A stretch of DNA of 64,000 bases, from the NCBI RefSeq assembly GCF_003019815.1, contig NZ_CP027773.1, forward strand, positions 1,437,001 through 1,501,000. The letters run 5' to 3'. The position numbers and the translations under genes were made by a program. The notes under the pieces are model-generated. The model was not told the DNA's origin. It ran no database searches and saw nothing but the letters and a program-made list of their open reading frames with translations. Below are positions 8,303 to 17,261 of the stretch, piece by piece (positions within the stretch are counted from its first letter, which is position 1; each line of letters starts with the position of its first letter). This DNA comes from Variovorax sp. PMC12 (GTDB lineage Bacteria; Pseudomonadota; Gammaproteobacteria; Burkholderiales; Burkholderiaceae_C).

Positions 8303-10543
8303 TTAGCGACGACGTGCAGATCGCACACCAATTACTGCAGTGACCACGCCGAGCACCTGCGTGAGCCGCGCGGCGTCGGCGATTTCAACAGTGAACGTCA
8401 TCCACGCCGTGCCCTTGATCGATTGCGTCTGCACGCCGATGACGTTCATCTTCTCGCGCGCAAAGACGTCGGAGATATCGCGCAGCAGACCCTGGCGGTC
8501 GGCCGCTTCCACGGCCACGTCCACCGCATAGACAGGTACGTCGCCCCCTTTCTTGGGAGCACCCCACTCGACATCGATGACGCGCTCGCCATCCTTGGCC
8601 GCCATCGTGCGGAAGTTGCTGCAATCGCTACGGTGAACGCTGACGCCATGCCCGCGCGTGACGAAGCCGCGAATCGCATCCGGCGGCGCCGGCTTGCAGC
8701 ACTTGGCCAGTTGCGTCATCAATGAGGACACGCCAACCACCAGCACGCCGCCCTTGCCCGACTTCTCGCTGCCGCGCGCCTTCTTGATGAGCACGCCGTC
8801 GTCCGGCCCAGGCGCCGGCTCCGGCGGACGCAACAGCGTCTCTATGTTGCGCAGCGAGAACTCGTCCTTGCCGACGACTTCGAACAGATGGTCCGCCGAC
8901 TTGAAGCCGAGCTGCGAAGCCAGGTCTTCCAGCCGCACCGCCGTCTTGCCTTCTCGCTGCAGCAGCTTCTCGACCGCTTCGCGCCCACGCGCCACGGTCT
9001 CGTGCGTGATCTGCGCGTTGAACCATGCGCGCACCTTCGCGCGCGCACGATGGCTGGCGAGATAACCAAGCTCGGCATTGAGCCAGTCGCGCGATGGCCC
9101 GCCTTCCTTGGCGGCGATGATCTCGACCGTCTGCCCGTTCGACAGCGGCGTGTTCAGCGGCACCATCGCGCCGTCGACACGCGCACCGCGGCAGCGATGG
9201 CCCAGCGTCGTGTGCACGGTGTACGCAAAGTCGACCGGCGTCGCCCCTTGCGGCAGCTCGACGATCGCCGCATCGGGCGTCAGTACGTAGATGCGGTCGT
9301 CGAACAGGCCCTGCCCCTGCAGCCCGCCGGACAGATCGCGCTCCCACGCCAGCAGCTGCCGCAGCACCGCGATCTTGGCGTCGTACTCGCCGCTCGCCCA
9401 CACGCCCGCATAGCCCTTGTGGCCAGCTTCCTTGTAGGCCCAATGCGCGGCCACGCCGTGCTCGGCATGGTCGTGCATTTCCTCGGTGCGGATCTGGATC
9501 TCGATGGGCTTGCCCGGCTTGCCGTCGACCAGCTCGCGCACCACGGTGTGCAGGGACTGATAGCCGTTGGGCTTCGGCCGCGCGATGTAGTCGTCGAACT
9601 CCTCGTCGATGGGCTGGAAGTGCGAATGCACCCAGGCCAGCGCCGCATAGCAGTCCTTCACGTCGGGCACGACCACGCGCAGCGCGAGGATGTCGAAGAC
9701 CTGCGCGAAGTCGAGCGACTTGCCGCGCATCTTCTTGACGATGCTGTAGATGTTCTTTGGCCGCCCCTGCACCGTGGCCTTGACGCCCTCGGCCTGCAGT
9801 TCGCGCTCCAGTTGCGAGCGCAGTTGCTCGACGTGCCCTTCGCGCTCGATGCGCTTCTCGTCGAGCAGCCGTGCGATCAGCTTGTAGGTTTCGGGCTCGA
9901 GGAAGCGGAACGAAAGATCCTCGATCTCCCACTTCACCTGCCAGATGCCCAGCCGGTTGGCCAGCGGCGCGAACACCTGCAGCGACTCCCGCGCCACGCC
10001 TTCGGGCGCCGGCTGCTTGCTTGCCGCCGCATGCCGCAGCGTCTGCAGGCGCGAAGCCAGGCGCAGCATCACCACGCGCAAGTCGCGCGAGAACGCCAGC
10101 AGCATCTTGCGCACGTTTTCCGTTTGCGCGCCCGCGCCTTCGGCGTGGTTCCCCTGCGAGGCCGAGCGCGCCTGTTCCTGCACGCGCACCAGCTTGGTCG
10201 TCTCGACGGCGAGCGCCGCGAAGTTGTCGCCGAACACCTTGGCGATCACCTCCTGCGGACGGTTCAGGTGCTGGCAGGCATAGACCAGGTAGCTCGCCGC
10301 CTGCATCGCCTCGGAACCGCCCATCTTTGCGACGATGGCGGCCACTGCATCGGCATGCGCGAGCGTGTTTTCGCCCGTGTCCAGCTTCTCATCGGCAATC
10401 AGCGGCTCGGCGAATGCGCGCGCACGCGCCAGCATGTTCTCCATCACCGGCGAGCGCTCGGCTGTTGCGGCGGACAACGGATAGTCGACCATGGCCGCGT
10501 CGGTCACGGGCGCCGTCTGGAGGCTCGAGGAATCGCGCTTCAC
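8303..10543 (-). CDS. relA: RelA, (p)ppGpp synthetase (GTP pyrophosphokinase)
   Basis: Makes the alarmones ppGpp/pppGpp from ATP and GDP/GTP on stalled ribosomes. The 746 residues contain a degenerate HD hydrolase domain (about 45-200; no intact HD pair is seen), the synthetase domain (about 245-370), a TGS domain (about 410-470, VYVLTPDAAIVELPQGATPVDFAY-like) and a C-terminal zinc-finger/ACT region ending in an ACT fold. The synthetase loop reads EFDD before YIARPKPNGYQSLHT. The acidic EXDD form marks monofunctional RelA, as opposed to the basic RXKD form of SpoT. A separate bifunctional SpoT should be elsewhere in the genome. The next gene upstream starts about 10 bases before. Confidence 0.94.
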   Translation of the reverse strand: MKRDSSSLQTAPVTDAAMVDYPLSAATAERSPVMENMLARARAFAEPLIADEKLDTGENTLAHADAVAAIVAKMGGSEAMQAASYLVYACQHLNRPQEVIAKVFGDNFAALAVETTKLVRVQEQARSASQGNHAEGAGAQTENVRKMLLAFSRDLRVVMLRLASRLQTLRHAAASKQPAPEGVARESLQVFAPLANRLGIWQVKWEIEDLSFRFLEPETYKLIARLLDEKRIEREGHVEQLRSQLERELQAEGVKATVQGRPKNIYSIVKKMRGKSLDFAQVFDILALRVVVPDVKDCYAALAWVHSHFQPIDEEFDDYIARPKPNGYQSLHTVVRELVDGKPGKPIEIQIRTEEMHDHAEHGVAAHWAYKEAGHKGYAGVWASGEYDAKIAVLRQLLAWERDLSGGLQGQGLFDDRIYVLTPDAAIVELPQGATPVDFAYTVHTTLGHRCRGARVDGAMVPLNTPLSNGQTVEIIAAKEGGPSRDWLNAELGYLASHRARAKVRAWFNAQITHETVARGREAVEKLLQREGKTAVRLEDLASQLGFKSADHLFEVVGKDEFSLRNIETLLRPPEPAPGPDDGVLIKKARGSEKSGKGGVLVVGVSSLMTQLAKCCKPAPPDAIRGFVTRGHGVSVHRSDCSNFRTMAAKDGERVIDVEWGAPKKGGDVPVYAVDVAVEAADRQGLLRDISDVFAREKMNVIGVQTQSIKGTAWMTFTVEIADAARLTQVLGVVTAVIGVRSARRR

Positions 10544-10553
10544 GCTTCTTCAC

Positions 10554-11513
10554 TCAATCGAACAGGAAGCGGGTGACGACGGCGATCTGTGCGGGGTCGA
10601 CGAAGGTCGGCGCATGGCCTACGCCTTCGAACTCGACCAGCGCGGCGTGCGGGCCGCGCTGCGTCATCGCTTGCGCGGTTTCGCGCGACAGCAGATCGGA
10701 CACGGCGCCGCGCGTGATGAGCGTGCGCGCCTCGATGGCGTCGTACAGGCCCCACATGATCGCGCCGCCCTGCGCCGCGGCCTCGGGAGTGATGGCCCGC
10801 AGAGCCACGCCGATGGCGGGGTCGTAGTGCAACAGCCAGCCGCCCTCTTCACTGCCCTCCTTGCCGCTAGCCTCGACCTTGCCCGAGCCGTCGGCCGTGC
10901 GCAGGGACGCGGGCACCACCATGTGCCGCGACAACGCCAGCCATTGTTCCGGCGTGTGCGGCCCGAAAGTGGTCGACAGCGCCCACATGGCATCGGCCGC
11001 TGCCTGCACGCTTTCGTAGCGGCCGCTCTTGCCCACGTAGGCGCCGATGCGCTGCACCGCAGCAGGCTCGATGGTCGGGCCGACATCGTTGAGGACGAAC
11101 CGGCGGATCGGCCGGGCCAGGGGCAGCTCCTTGTGCCCCGCGAGCACGAAGCCGATCAGCCCGCCCATGCTGGTGCCGATGTAGTCGAGCGTGTCGATGG
11201 GCTGTTCGCGATGCAGCTGCGCCACCAGCGCCACCATGTCGGCCGCGTAGACGGGCACCTGGTAGAAGGACGGATCGCGCAGCCAGTCGCTGCGTCCGCG
11301 CCCGGCCACGTCGGGGCAGACCACGCGCACGTTGCCGCCGGCGCGTGCCACGATGGCCTGTGCCAGCAAGTCGAAATCGCGCCCCTGCCGGGTCAGGCCG
11401 TGCACGCAGACGACGACGTGCGCACTGCGTGCGTCGCCCCATTGCCAATAGGCCATGCGATGGCCGCCTTGGGCGTCGTCGCACGCCACGTAATGAAGCG
11501 TCGGTTCGGTCAT
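10554..11513 (-). CDS. Alpha/beta-fold hydrolase
   Basis: A single-domain alpha/beta hydrolase of 319 residues with an intact catalytic set: HG in the oxyanion-hole segment (CVHGLTRQGRDFD), the nucleophile elbow GTSMGG, and a C-terminal His in FEGVGHAPTF. Substrate unknown; a role with 3-hydroxybutyrate esters is only a guess from the neighbouring dehydrogenase. The start at 11513 (MTEPTLHYV) sits directly before the first strand; an upstream start at 11555 would add 14 residues. The gene is divergent from 3-hydroxybutyrate dehydrogenase with under 70 bases between, so the two share a regulatory region. Confidence 0.85.
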   Translation of the reverse strand: MTEPTLHYVACDDAQGGHRMAYWQWGDARSAHVVVCVHGLTRQGRDFDLLAQAIVARAGGNVRVVCPDVAGRGRSDWLRDPSFYQVPVYAADMVALVAQLHREQPIDTLDYIGTSMGGLIGFVLAGHKELPLARPIRRFVLNDVGPTIEPAAVQRIGAYVGKSGRYESVQAAADAMWALSTTFGPHTPEQWLALSRHMVVPASLRTADGSGKVEASGKEGSEEGGWLLHYDPAIGVALRAITPEAAAQGGAIMWGLYDAIEARTLITRGAVSDLLSRETAQAMTQRGPHAALVEFEGVGHAPTFVDPAQIAVVTRFLFD

Positions 11514-11581
11514 GAAAACGAAGTCGTCCTGGTGCGGATAATTGTCTCGTCGCATCCTAATTCATCCGGAGATTGATCTAC

Positions 11582-12352
11582 ATGCTCAAAGGCAAAACCG
11601 CGCTTGTCACGGGGTCCACAAGCGGCATCGGCCTGGCCATCGCCAAGTCGCTCGCGCAACAGGGCGCGAACATCGTGCTCAATGGTTTCGGCGACGCCGA
11701 GGCCCCAAGGTCTCAGATCGAGGCGCTGGGCGTTCGCGCCGAATACCACGGGGCCGACATGAGCAAGCCGGCGCAGATCGAGGACATGATGAAGTTCGCC
11801 GCGTCGAAGTTCGGCCGCGTCGACATCCTCGTGAACAACGCCGGCATCCAGCACGTGGCCAAGGTCGAGGACTTTCCCGCCGAACGCTGGGACGCCATCA
11901 TCGCGATCAACCTCACCAGCGCCTTCCACACGACCCGGCTGGCGATTCCGGCGATGCGCGAGGCCAACTGGGGCCGCGTCATCAACATCGCCTCCGCCCA
12001 CGGGCTCGTGGCCTCGGCGCAGAAGTCGGCCTACGTGGCGGCCAAGCACGGCATCGTCGGCCTGACCAAGTCGGTCGCGCTGGAAACCGCGACCACCGGC
12101 GTCACCGTCAATGCCATCTGCCCCGGCTGGGTGCTCACGGCGCTGGTGCAAAAGCAGATCGACGACCGCGCGGCGCGCGAAGGCATCACGCCCGCGCAGG
12201 CGCAGAACGAACTGCTGGGCGAAAAGCAGCCTTCGCTGCAGTTCACCACCGTCGAGCAACTCGGCGGCCTGGCCGTGTTCCTGTGCTCGCCGGCGGCCGA
12301 CCAGGTCCGGGGCGTTGCCTGGGCCATGGACGGCGGCTGGACTGCCCAGTAA
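11582..12352 (+). CDS. bdhA: D-3-hydroxybutyrate dehydrogenase
   Basis: Oxidises D-3-hydroxybutyrate to acetoacetate with NAD+, the step after depolymerisation of polyhydroxybutyrate. SDR fold of 256 residues: GSTSGIG cofactor turn, NNAGIQHVA, active-site SAH...YVAAKHG, and the C-terminal WAMDGGWTAQ typical of this enzyme, in which the end of the chain helps close the active site. The ATG at 11582 is preferred over a TTG three codons earlier because CGGAGA precedes it by about ten bases. With PhaR nearby, the window holds a small part of PHB metabolism. Confidence 0.93.
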   Translation: MLKGKTALVTGSTSGIGLAIAKSLAQQGANIVLNGFGDAEAPRSQIEALGVRAEYHGADMSKPAQIEDMMKFAASKFGRVDILVNNAGIQHVAKVEDFPAERWDAIIAINLTSAFHTTRLAIPAMREANWGRVINIASAHGLVASAQKSAYVAAKHGIVGLTKSVALETATTGVTVNAICPGWVLTALVQKQIDDRAAREGITPAQAQNELLGEKQPSLQFTTVEQLGGLAVFLCSPAADQVRGVAWAMDGGWTAQ

Positions 12353-12379
12353 AGGGTAGCCCGGCGGTACGCAGCCTTC

Positions 12380-13084
12380 TTATTTGAGCTGCACGGAACC
12401 CGACACGTTCACGACCACGCTGGTCTTGCCGGCCTCGACCGGCACGGCCGAATCGGAAGAGAACGACGCCTTCGCCTGCATCGCCATCATGCGCGGGCGC
12501 GGGCCGTTGTCGCTCGCATTCACCGACACCTCGCGCAGCGTGTAGCCGCCGAAGCCGAAGCCCTTGGCCAGCTCGGCAGCCTTCTGCTTGAAGTTCTCGA
12601 TGGCGATGCCCTGCGCCTCGGCCTCGGTCTTGGAGCGCTGCTCGCGGCTCAGGCCGAAACCGACGTTGCCCACGCTCAGCGTGCTGATGCGGCCGGCGGT
12701 CTGGGTGATGCGCGGAAAGTCGCGGCCCTCGAGCACCAGCTCGGTGGAGCCTTGCCAGCCATTGATCTTGCCGTCCTTGGTGTAGCGCGGCGAGAGGCTG
12801 AAATTGCCGGTGTGCACGTCCAGCTGGCCCGGCTGCGCGCTCTTCCTGGCCTCGCTCAAAGCGGCATCGAGCGCTGCCTTGAGCTGCGTCTGCACGGTGG
12901 CGGCATCGGCGGCGTCGCGGGTGGTGGTGAGCGTCATGCTCAGCATGTCCTGCTGCACCTCGACCGTTCCGGCCGCCGACAGCTGCAGCACGTTCTGCGG
13001 CGCGGGCGTGACGACGGTTTGCGCGATGGCGGTGCCGGCCATGGCCAGGGCGGCGCAGGCCGCGAGCAATTTGATGGATTTCAA
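12380..13084 (-). CDS. SIMPL-domain (DUF541) exported protein
   Basis: A periplasmic or secreted protein of 234 residues with a Sec signal peptide (basic KSIK, hydrophobic LLAACAALAMAGTAIA, cleavage likely after AIA) followed by a SIMPL/DUF541 domain over the rest (LSAAGTVEVQQD...SVNASDNGPRPRMMAM). The domain is widespread in Gram-negative envelopes and its role is poorly defined; links to oxidative stress have been proposed for family members. The start is a TTG at 13084, the only start codon that places GGGGAG nine bases upstream and the signal peptide at the N-terminus. Confidence 0.83.
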   Translation of the reverse strand: MKSIKLLAACAALAMAGTAIAQTVVTPAPQNVLQLSAAGTVEVQQDMLSMTLTTTRDAADAATVQTQLKAALDAALSEARKSAQPGQLDVHTGNFSLSPRYTKDGKINGWQGSTELVLEGRDFPRITQTAGRISTLSVGNVGFGLSREQRSKTEAEAQGIAIENFKQKAAELAKGFGFGGYTLREVSVNASDNGPRPRMMAMQAKASFSSDSAVPVEAGKTSVVVNVSGSVQLK

Positions 13085-13158
13085 GGTGTAGTTCTCCCCA
13101 GTTGGTATGAAAGACAAGCCGACGCCGGCAGGCCATCCGGCTGGCCCGCCGGAACGCC

Positions 13159-13521
13159 TCAGCGGCGTTGGCTGCTTGGAGACGTCAGCGGGCGGGCCGC
13201 GGTCGGCGGTGCCGGTGCGATCCGCTCGGCCGGCTGCGATTCTGCCGAATTGACCAATGCACCCGCGGCGGGCGGGGTCCATTGGCCGCGAACCTGCTGG
13301 CGCAGCTCGAACAGTTCGGCGGCCGTCAGCCGCCGGCCGGCCATGGCTTCCTCGCGGCGGACCTCTTCGCGTTGCCCGGCCCGATGGGCCGCGACGGCAT
13401 CGCGAACCTCGCTGCGGCGCACCTCGCCCACCCTCAGGAAATTGCCGGGGACCGCCTGCGCCCACAGCGGCGCACAGGCACAGGCGACAAGAAATGACCG
13501 GGCGAAATATGGTTGTCTCAT
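13159..13521 (-). CDS. Hypothetical exported protein
   Basis: Unrecognised 120-residue protein. From the ATG at 13521 it begins with a signal-peptide-like segment (MRQPYFARSFLVACACAPLWAQA), then a charged helical region rich in Arg and Glu (VRRSEVRDAVAAHRAG, REEVRREEAMAGRR) and a Pro/Ala-rich tail. The signal peptide and alternating charge suggest a small periplasmic protein. It lies between the SIMPL gene and the divergent ompR gene. A longer frame from 13641 is possible but would destroy the signal peptide. Confidence 0.6.
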   Translation of the reverse strand: MRQPYFARSFLVACACAPLWAQAVPGNFLRVGEVRRSEVRDAVAAHRAGQREEVRREEAMAGRRLTAAELFELRQQVRGQWTPPAAGALVNSAESQPAERIAPAPPTAARPLTSPSSQRR

Positions 13522-13601
13522 TGAGCGAAAGTCATAAGGCAGCAGTGACTTTGCCACCTCAACGCGTACGGCTGGTGACCAGACCGCGAGCGTCCGCAAG
13601 T

Positions 13602-13679
13602 TTTGTAACTTAGTGTCAAACCATAAGTAAATCTGGCTCAACGGGTGCTCAACGCCTTCAGAATCGGCCCTGTTACAAA
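13602..13679. promoter_or_regulatory. Dyad TTTGTAAC...GTTACAAA before ompR
   Basis: An 8-base perfect inverted repeat with half-sites at 13602-13609 and 13672-13679, in the gap between the exported-protein gene and ompR. The half-site GTTACA resembles the GTTAC-type half-sites described for OmpR binding. Possible autoregulatory site; inference. Confidence 0.35.
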
Positions 13680-13694
13680 TTCATCGTTGTAGAA

Positions 13695-14426
13695 ATGACT
13701 CAAGTTCCCGCTCGCACCGACAAGATCGTGATCGTCGACGACGACGCCCGCATCCGCGACCTGCTGCGCCGCTACCTGACGCAGGAAGGTTTCGAAGTGA
13801 TCGTGGCCGAGGACGGCAAGGCGCTCAACCGCATCCTGTTGCGCGACACGGTCGACCTGATCGTGCTCGACCTGATGATGCCCGGCGAAGACGGCCTCTC
13901 GGTCTGCCGCCGCCTGCGCGCCGCCAATGACCGCACGCCGATCATCATGCTCACCGCCAAGGGCGAGGACGTGGACCGCATCGTCGGCCTCGAAGTCGGC
14001 GCCGACGACTACCTCGGCAAGCCCTTCAACCCCCGCGAACTGCTGGCCCGCGTGCACGCCGTGCTGCGCCGCCGTCCGCCGCTCGAGGCGCCCGGCGCCC
14101 CTTCCACGGAGAACGAGACCGTCACCTTCGGCCCGTTCGCTTTCGATCTCGGCTCGCGAACCCTGAAGAAGGATGGCGAAGAACTCTCGCTGACCACCGG
14201 CGAGTTCGCGATGCTGAAGGCGCTGGTGCGCCATCCGCGTCAACCGCTGTCGCGCGAAAAGCTGGCCCAGCTGGCGCGCGGGCGCGAGTTCGAGCCCTTC
14301 GACCGCAGCCTGGACGTGCAGATCTCGCGCCTGCGCAAGCTGGTCGAGTCCGACGCCGCCGCGCCGCGCTACATCCAGACCGTCTGGGGCGTGGGCTACG
14401 TGTTCGTGCCGGACGGCACGGCCTGA
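13695..14426 (+). CDS. ompR: OmpR-family response regulator
   Basis: Response regulator of 243 residues with a receiver domain (about residues 8-122) and an OmpR/PhoB winged-helix DNA-binding domain (about 145-240). The phosphoacceptor is D59 in VLDLMMPGEDG; the acidic pair DDD is at the start of the domain, and the conserved Thr and Lys (MLTAKGE, GKPFNP) are present. Pairs with the sensor kinase 75 bases downstream in the same direction. The sequence follows the OmpR subfamily (EDG, LGKPFNPRELLAR, GREFEPFDRS) rather than PhoB. Confidence 0.93.
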   Translation: MTQVPARTDKIVIVDDDARIRDLLRRYLTQEGFEVIVAEDGKALNRILLRDTVDLIVLDLMMPGEDGLSVCRRLRAANDRTPIIMLTAKGEDVDRIVGLEVGADDYLGKPFNPRELLARVHAVLRRRPPLEAPGAPSTENETVTFGPFAFDLGSRTLKKDGEELSLTTGEFAMLKALVRHPRQPLSREKLAQLARGREFEPFDRSLDVQISRLRKLVESDAAAPRYIQTVWGVGYVFVPDGTA

Positions 14427-14501
14427 ACGCCCGTTTGAAAGGTGCCCATCGGCCAACCCGCCAGACAGGGCCTGGTCCAGGAGGACGGCGCACAGGTCAC
14501 G

Positions 14502-15923
14502 ATGCCGAGCCCGCTCGAGGCGAGTTCGCACCGTGATCGTCGCCCCGGCCTCAAGCTGGGTTTCAGCCTTTTCTGGCGCACCTTCTTCCTGCTCGCGCTG
14601 CTGCTGATCGGCTGTACGGTCGCCTGGCTGCAGACCTTCCGCTCGCTCGAATACGAGCCCCGTGCCATCCAGACCGCGCACCAGATCGCCTCGCTCGTGA
14701 ACCTCACGCGCGCGGCGCTGGTGTATTCGGACGCGATCACGCGGGTCTCGCTGATCAAGACACTGGCCGACCAGGAAGGCGTGCGCATCCTGCCGCGCGA
14801 GCCCAACGACCGCTTCGAGCCCTACACCAGCGGTGCGCTCGACCTGCGCGTGACCGAGGAACTGATCGACCAGCTCGGCGAAGGCACCACGGTGGCGAGC
14901 CGCGTGAACGACGAAGCCGGCCTGTGGATCGGCTTCACCATCGAGAGCGACACTTACTGGCTGCTGCTCGACCCCACGCGCTTCAGCCGCGTGGGCGGGC
15001 GCACCTGGCTGGTCTGGCTGAGCACGGCGATGGCGCTGTCGCTGGCGGGTGCGGCGCTGATCACGCGGCTCATCAACCTGCCGCTCAAGCAGCTGTCGCG
15101 CGCGACCATGCAGGTGCGCGAAGGCGAGTACGAGGCCCACCGGCTCGACGAGCGCGCCCGCACCAACGAGATCCGCGCCGTGAACATCGGCTTCAACCGC
15201 ATGGCCGACCAGCTCGCCAAGATCGAGCAGGACCGCGCCATCATGCTGGCCGGCATCTCGCACGACCTGCGCACGCCGCTGGCACGGCTGCGGCTCGAAA
15301 CCGAGATGAGCGTGGCCGACGAGGACGCCCGCGACCACATGGCCGCCGACATCGCCCAGCTCGACGCGATCATCGACAAGTTCCTCGACTACGCCCGGCC
15401 CGACCATGTCGATCCGCGCCCGGTGCTGCTGCGCGACGTGGTCGACGCCTGCACCTACGCCGTGCAGGACTACGACGAGATGAACATCACCGTCGACGTG
15501 CCCGCCGACCTGCGCGTGCTGGGCGACGAGGTCGAACTCACGCGGGTGATCTCCAACCTGGTAGAGAACGCGCGGCGCTACGGCAAGACGCCCTCCACCG
15601 GCGTGGCCGACGTGACGATCCAGGCGCAGGCCAACAACGACGCGGTGCTGATCAAGGTGCGAGACCACGGCGCGGGCGTGGAGCCTGCCCTGCTCTCGCA
15701 GCTGACCAAGCCCTTCTTCCGCGGCGACACCGCCCGCACCTCGGCGGCCGGCGCGGGCCTGGGCCTGTCGATCGTGGCGAAGAACATCGAGCGCATGGGC
15801 GGCACCTTCGCGCTGACCAGCACGCCGGGGCGCGGCCTCGCGGCCCACATCCGGATGCCGCGCGCAATGCCGGCGGCGGCCGGCAAGCCCGGAGAGTCGC
15901 AGGGCGGCAAGAAGCCGGCCTGA
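14502..15923 (+). CDS. envZ: EnvZ-type sensor histidine kinase
   Basis: Membrane sensor kinase that controls the OmpR partner. Two membrane helices (about residues 22-45 and 160-182) flank a periplasmic domain of about 115 residues, followed by HAMP, the dimerisation domain with the phosphoacceptor H254 in ISHDLRTPLAR, and the ATPase domain with N-box NLVENARRYG, and DHGAGVEP and GAGLGLSIV glycine boxes. The ATG at 14502 begins just before the first basic and hydrophobic stretch; a GTG at 14442 would add 20 residues. All catalytic motifs are intact. The signal is unknown. Confidence 0.9.
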   Translation: MPSPLEASSHRDRRPGLKLGFSLFWRTFFLLALLLIGCTVAWLQTFRSLEYEPRAIQTAHQIASLVNLTRAALVYSDAITRVSLIKTLADQEGVRILPREPNDRFEPYTSGALDLRVTEELIDQLGEGTTVASRVNDEAGLWIGFTIESDTYWLLLDPTRFSRVGGRTWLVWLSTAMALSLAGAALITRLINLPLKQLSRATMQVREGEYEAHRLDERARTNEIRAVNIGFNRMADQLAKIEQDRAIMLAGISHDLRTPLARLRLETEMSVADEDARDHMAADIAQLDAIIDKFLDYARPDHVDPRPVLLRDVVDACTYAVQDYDEMNITVDVPADLRVLGDEVELTRVISNLVENARRYGKTPSTGVADVTIQAQANNDAVLIKVRDHGAGVEPALLSQLTKPFFRGDTARTSAAGAGLGLSIVAKNIERMGGTFALTSTPGRGLAAHIRMPRAMPAAAGKPGESQGGKKPA

Positions 15924-15934
15924 GCGCCGCCGCC

Positions 15935-16423
15935 TCAGCGGTGAAGCAGAACGGCCGCGCGCGCTTCCATCGCGCGGCCCTCGCCCACCGGGCCCAGCTT
16001 CTCGGCCGTCTTGGCCTTCACGTTCACCTGTTCCAGCGCCACGCCCAGCGTGTCGGCGATGCGCTGGCACATGAGCGGAATGTGCGGCGCCAGCTTGGGC
16101 GCCTGGGCGATCACGGTGCTGTCGACGTTGCCGATCTCCCAGCCCGCCGCGCGCACCCGGCGTGCCGCCTCGGCCAGCAGCACCGACGAATCGGCACCGC
16201 GGAACTGCGGATCGGTATCCGGAAAATGCCGGCCGATGTCGCCCAGCCCGGCGCCGCCCAGCAGCGCGTCGGTGATGGCGTGCAGCAGCACGTCGGCGTC
16301 CGAATGGCCCAGCAGGCCGGTGACGTGCGGCACCTCGATGCCGCCCAGGATCAGCTTGCGCCCGGCCACCAGCTGGTGAACGTCCCAGCCCTCGCCGACG
16401 CGAATGTTGAAAGCGCCCGTCAT
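15935..16423 (-). CDS. ispF: 2-C-methyl-D-erythritol 2,4-cyclodiphosphate synthase
   Basis: Catalyses the fifth step of the MEP isoprenoid pathway, forming the cyclic diphosphate with release of CMP. The 162 residues carry the metal-binding DVH near the N-terminus, HSDADVLLHAITDALLG and the C-terminal KAKTAEKLGPVGEG. The start codon overlaps the ispD stop by four bases (ATGA at 16420-16423), so the two are translationally coupled, a common arrangement for these sequential or near-sequential enzymes. Confidence 0.96.
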   Translation of the reverse strand: MTGAFNIRVGEGWDVHQLVAGRKLILGGIEVPHVTGLLGHSDADVLLHAITDALLGGAGLGDIGRHFPDTDPQFRGADSSVLLAEAARRVRAAGWEIGNVDSTVIAQAPKLAPHIPLMCQRIADTLGVALEQVNVKAKTAEKLGPVGEGRAMEARAAVLLHR

Positions 16424-17142
16424 GCCATGCCCTTCCTGCGGCCGAGCAGCACGGCCTCGGCCAGTGCGAAGTCTTCGGGGTAAGTCACCTTGAAGTTCTG
16501 GGCGCTGCCCGGCACCAGCAGCGGCGACAGGCCGATGGCCTCGATGGCGCCGGCCTCGTCGGTCACGGCGTCGCCGATGCGCTCCAGCGCGTCGAGCAGC
16601 ATGCCGATGCGGAACATCTGCGGCGTCTGCGCCAGCCATTTGTCGGCACGCGGCAGGGTCTGGGCCACGCGGCTTTCCGTCGTCGATGCTTTCAGCGTGT
16701 CCGCCAGCCGGTGGGCCAGCAGGCCGCCCACGGCGTCGTGCTCGCAGGCGGCAATCAGCGCCTCGATCTGGCTGGAGCTGACGAGGCAGCGCGCCGCGTC
16801 GTGCACCAGCACCCAGTCGTGCGCGCCGGCGCCCTTCTGCCGCAGCGCCGCCAGGCCGTTGCGCACCGTGGCCGCGCGGGTCAGGCCGCCCACGCGCAGC
16901 AGGTATTCGTTCTCGGCTGGAAAGCGCGGCAGCGCGGCATCCACATCGCGGTCGTCCGGCGACACCACCAGCGCCAGCCCCGCGAAGCGCCCCGCCAGCG
17001 CCCGGAAGGCCTCCAGCGTGTGCGCCACCATCGGCAGGCCGGCCAGGCGCTGGTACTGCTTGGGCTGGGTGGACTGCGCATGGCCCGCGCGATGGCCGGA
17101 GCCGGCGCAGGGAATCAGCACGAAAAGTCGGGAAGAAGACAT
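16420..17142 (-). CDS. ispD: 2-C-methyl-D-erythritol 4-phosphate cytidylyltransferase
   Basis: Transfers CMP to methylerythritol phosphate in the MEP pathway. A 240-residue nucleotidyltransferase with the N-terminal glycine-rich CAGSGHRAG, PKQY shortly after, VLVHDAARC, and TPQMFR near the C-terminus. The start at 17142 has an AGGA five bases upstream and is directly before the first strand; a longer frame to 17247 would run into the mfd promoter region. Divergent from mfd. Confidence 0.95.
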   Translation of the reverse strand: MSSSRLFVLIPCAGSGHRAGHAQSTQPKQYQRLAGLPMVAHTLEAFRALAGRFAGLALVVSPDDRDVDAALPRFPAENEYLLRVGGLTRAATVRNGLAALRQKGAGAHDWVLVHDAARCLVSSSQIEALIAACEHDAVGGLLAHRLADTLKASTTESRVAQTLPRADKWLAQTPQMFRIGMLLDALERIGDAVTDEAGAIEAIGLSPLLVPGSAQNFKVTYPEDFALAEAVLLGRRKGMA

Positions 17143-17261
17143 GAGGTCCTGTACGGGCGGGCCAATGGCCGACAAGCGGATGAAGGGCCGCCATTCTAGA
17201 ATTGCCCCTCGCACACCCCTCGCCAGCCGGCGCGGGGTGTTGTGCATTTCCTAAGCGTTAC

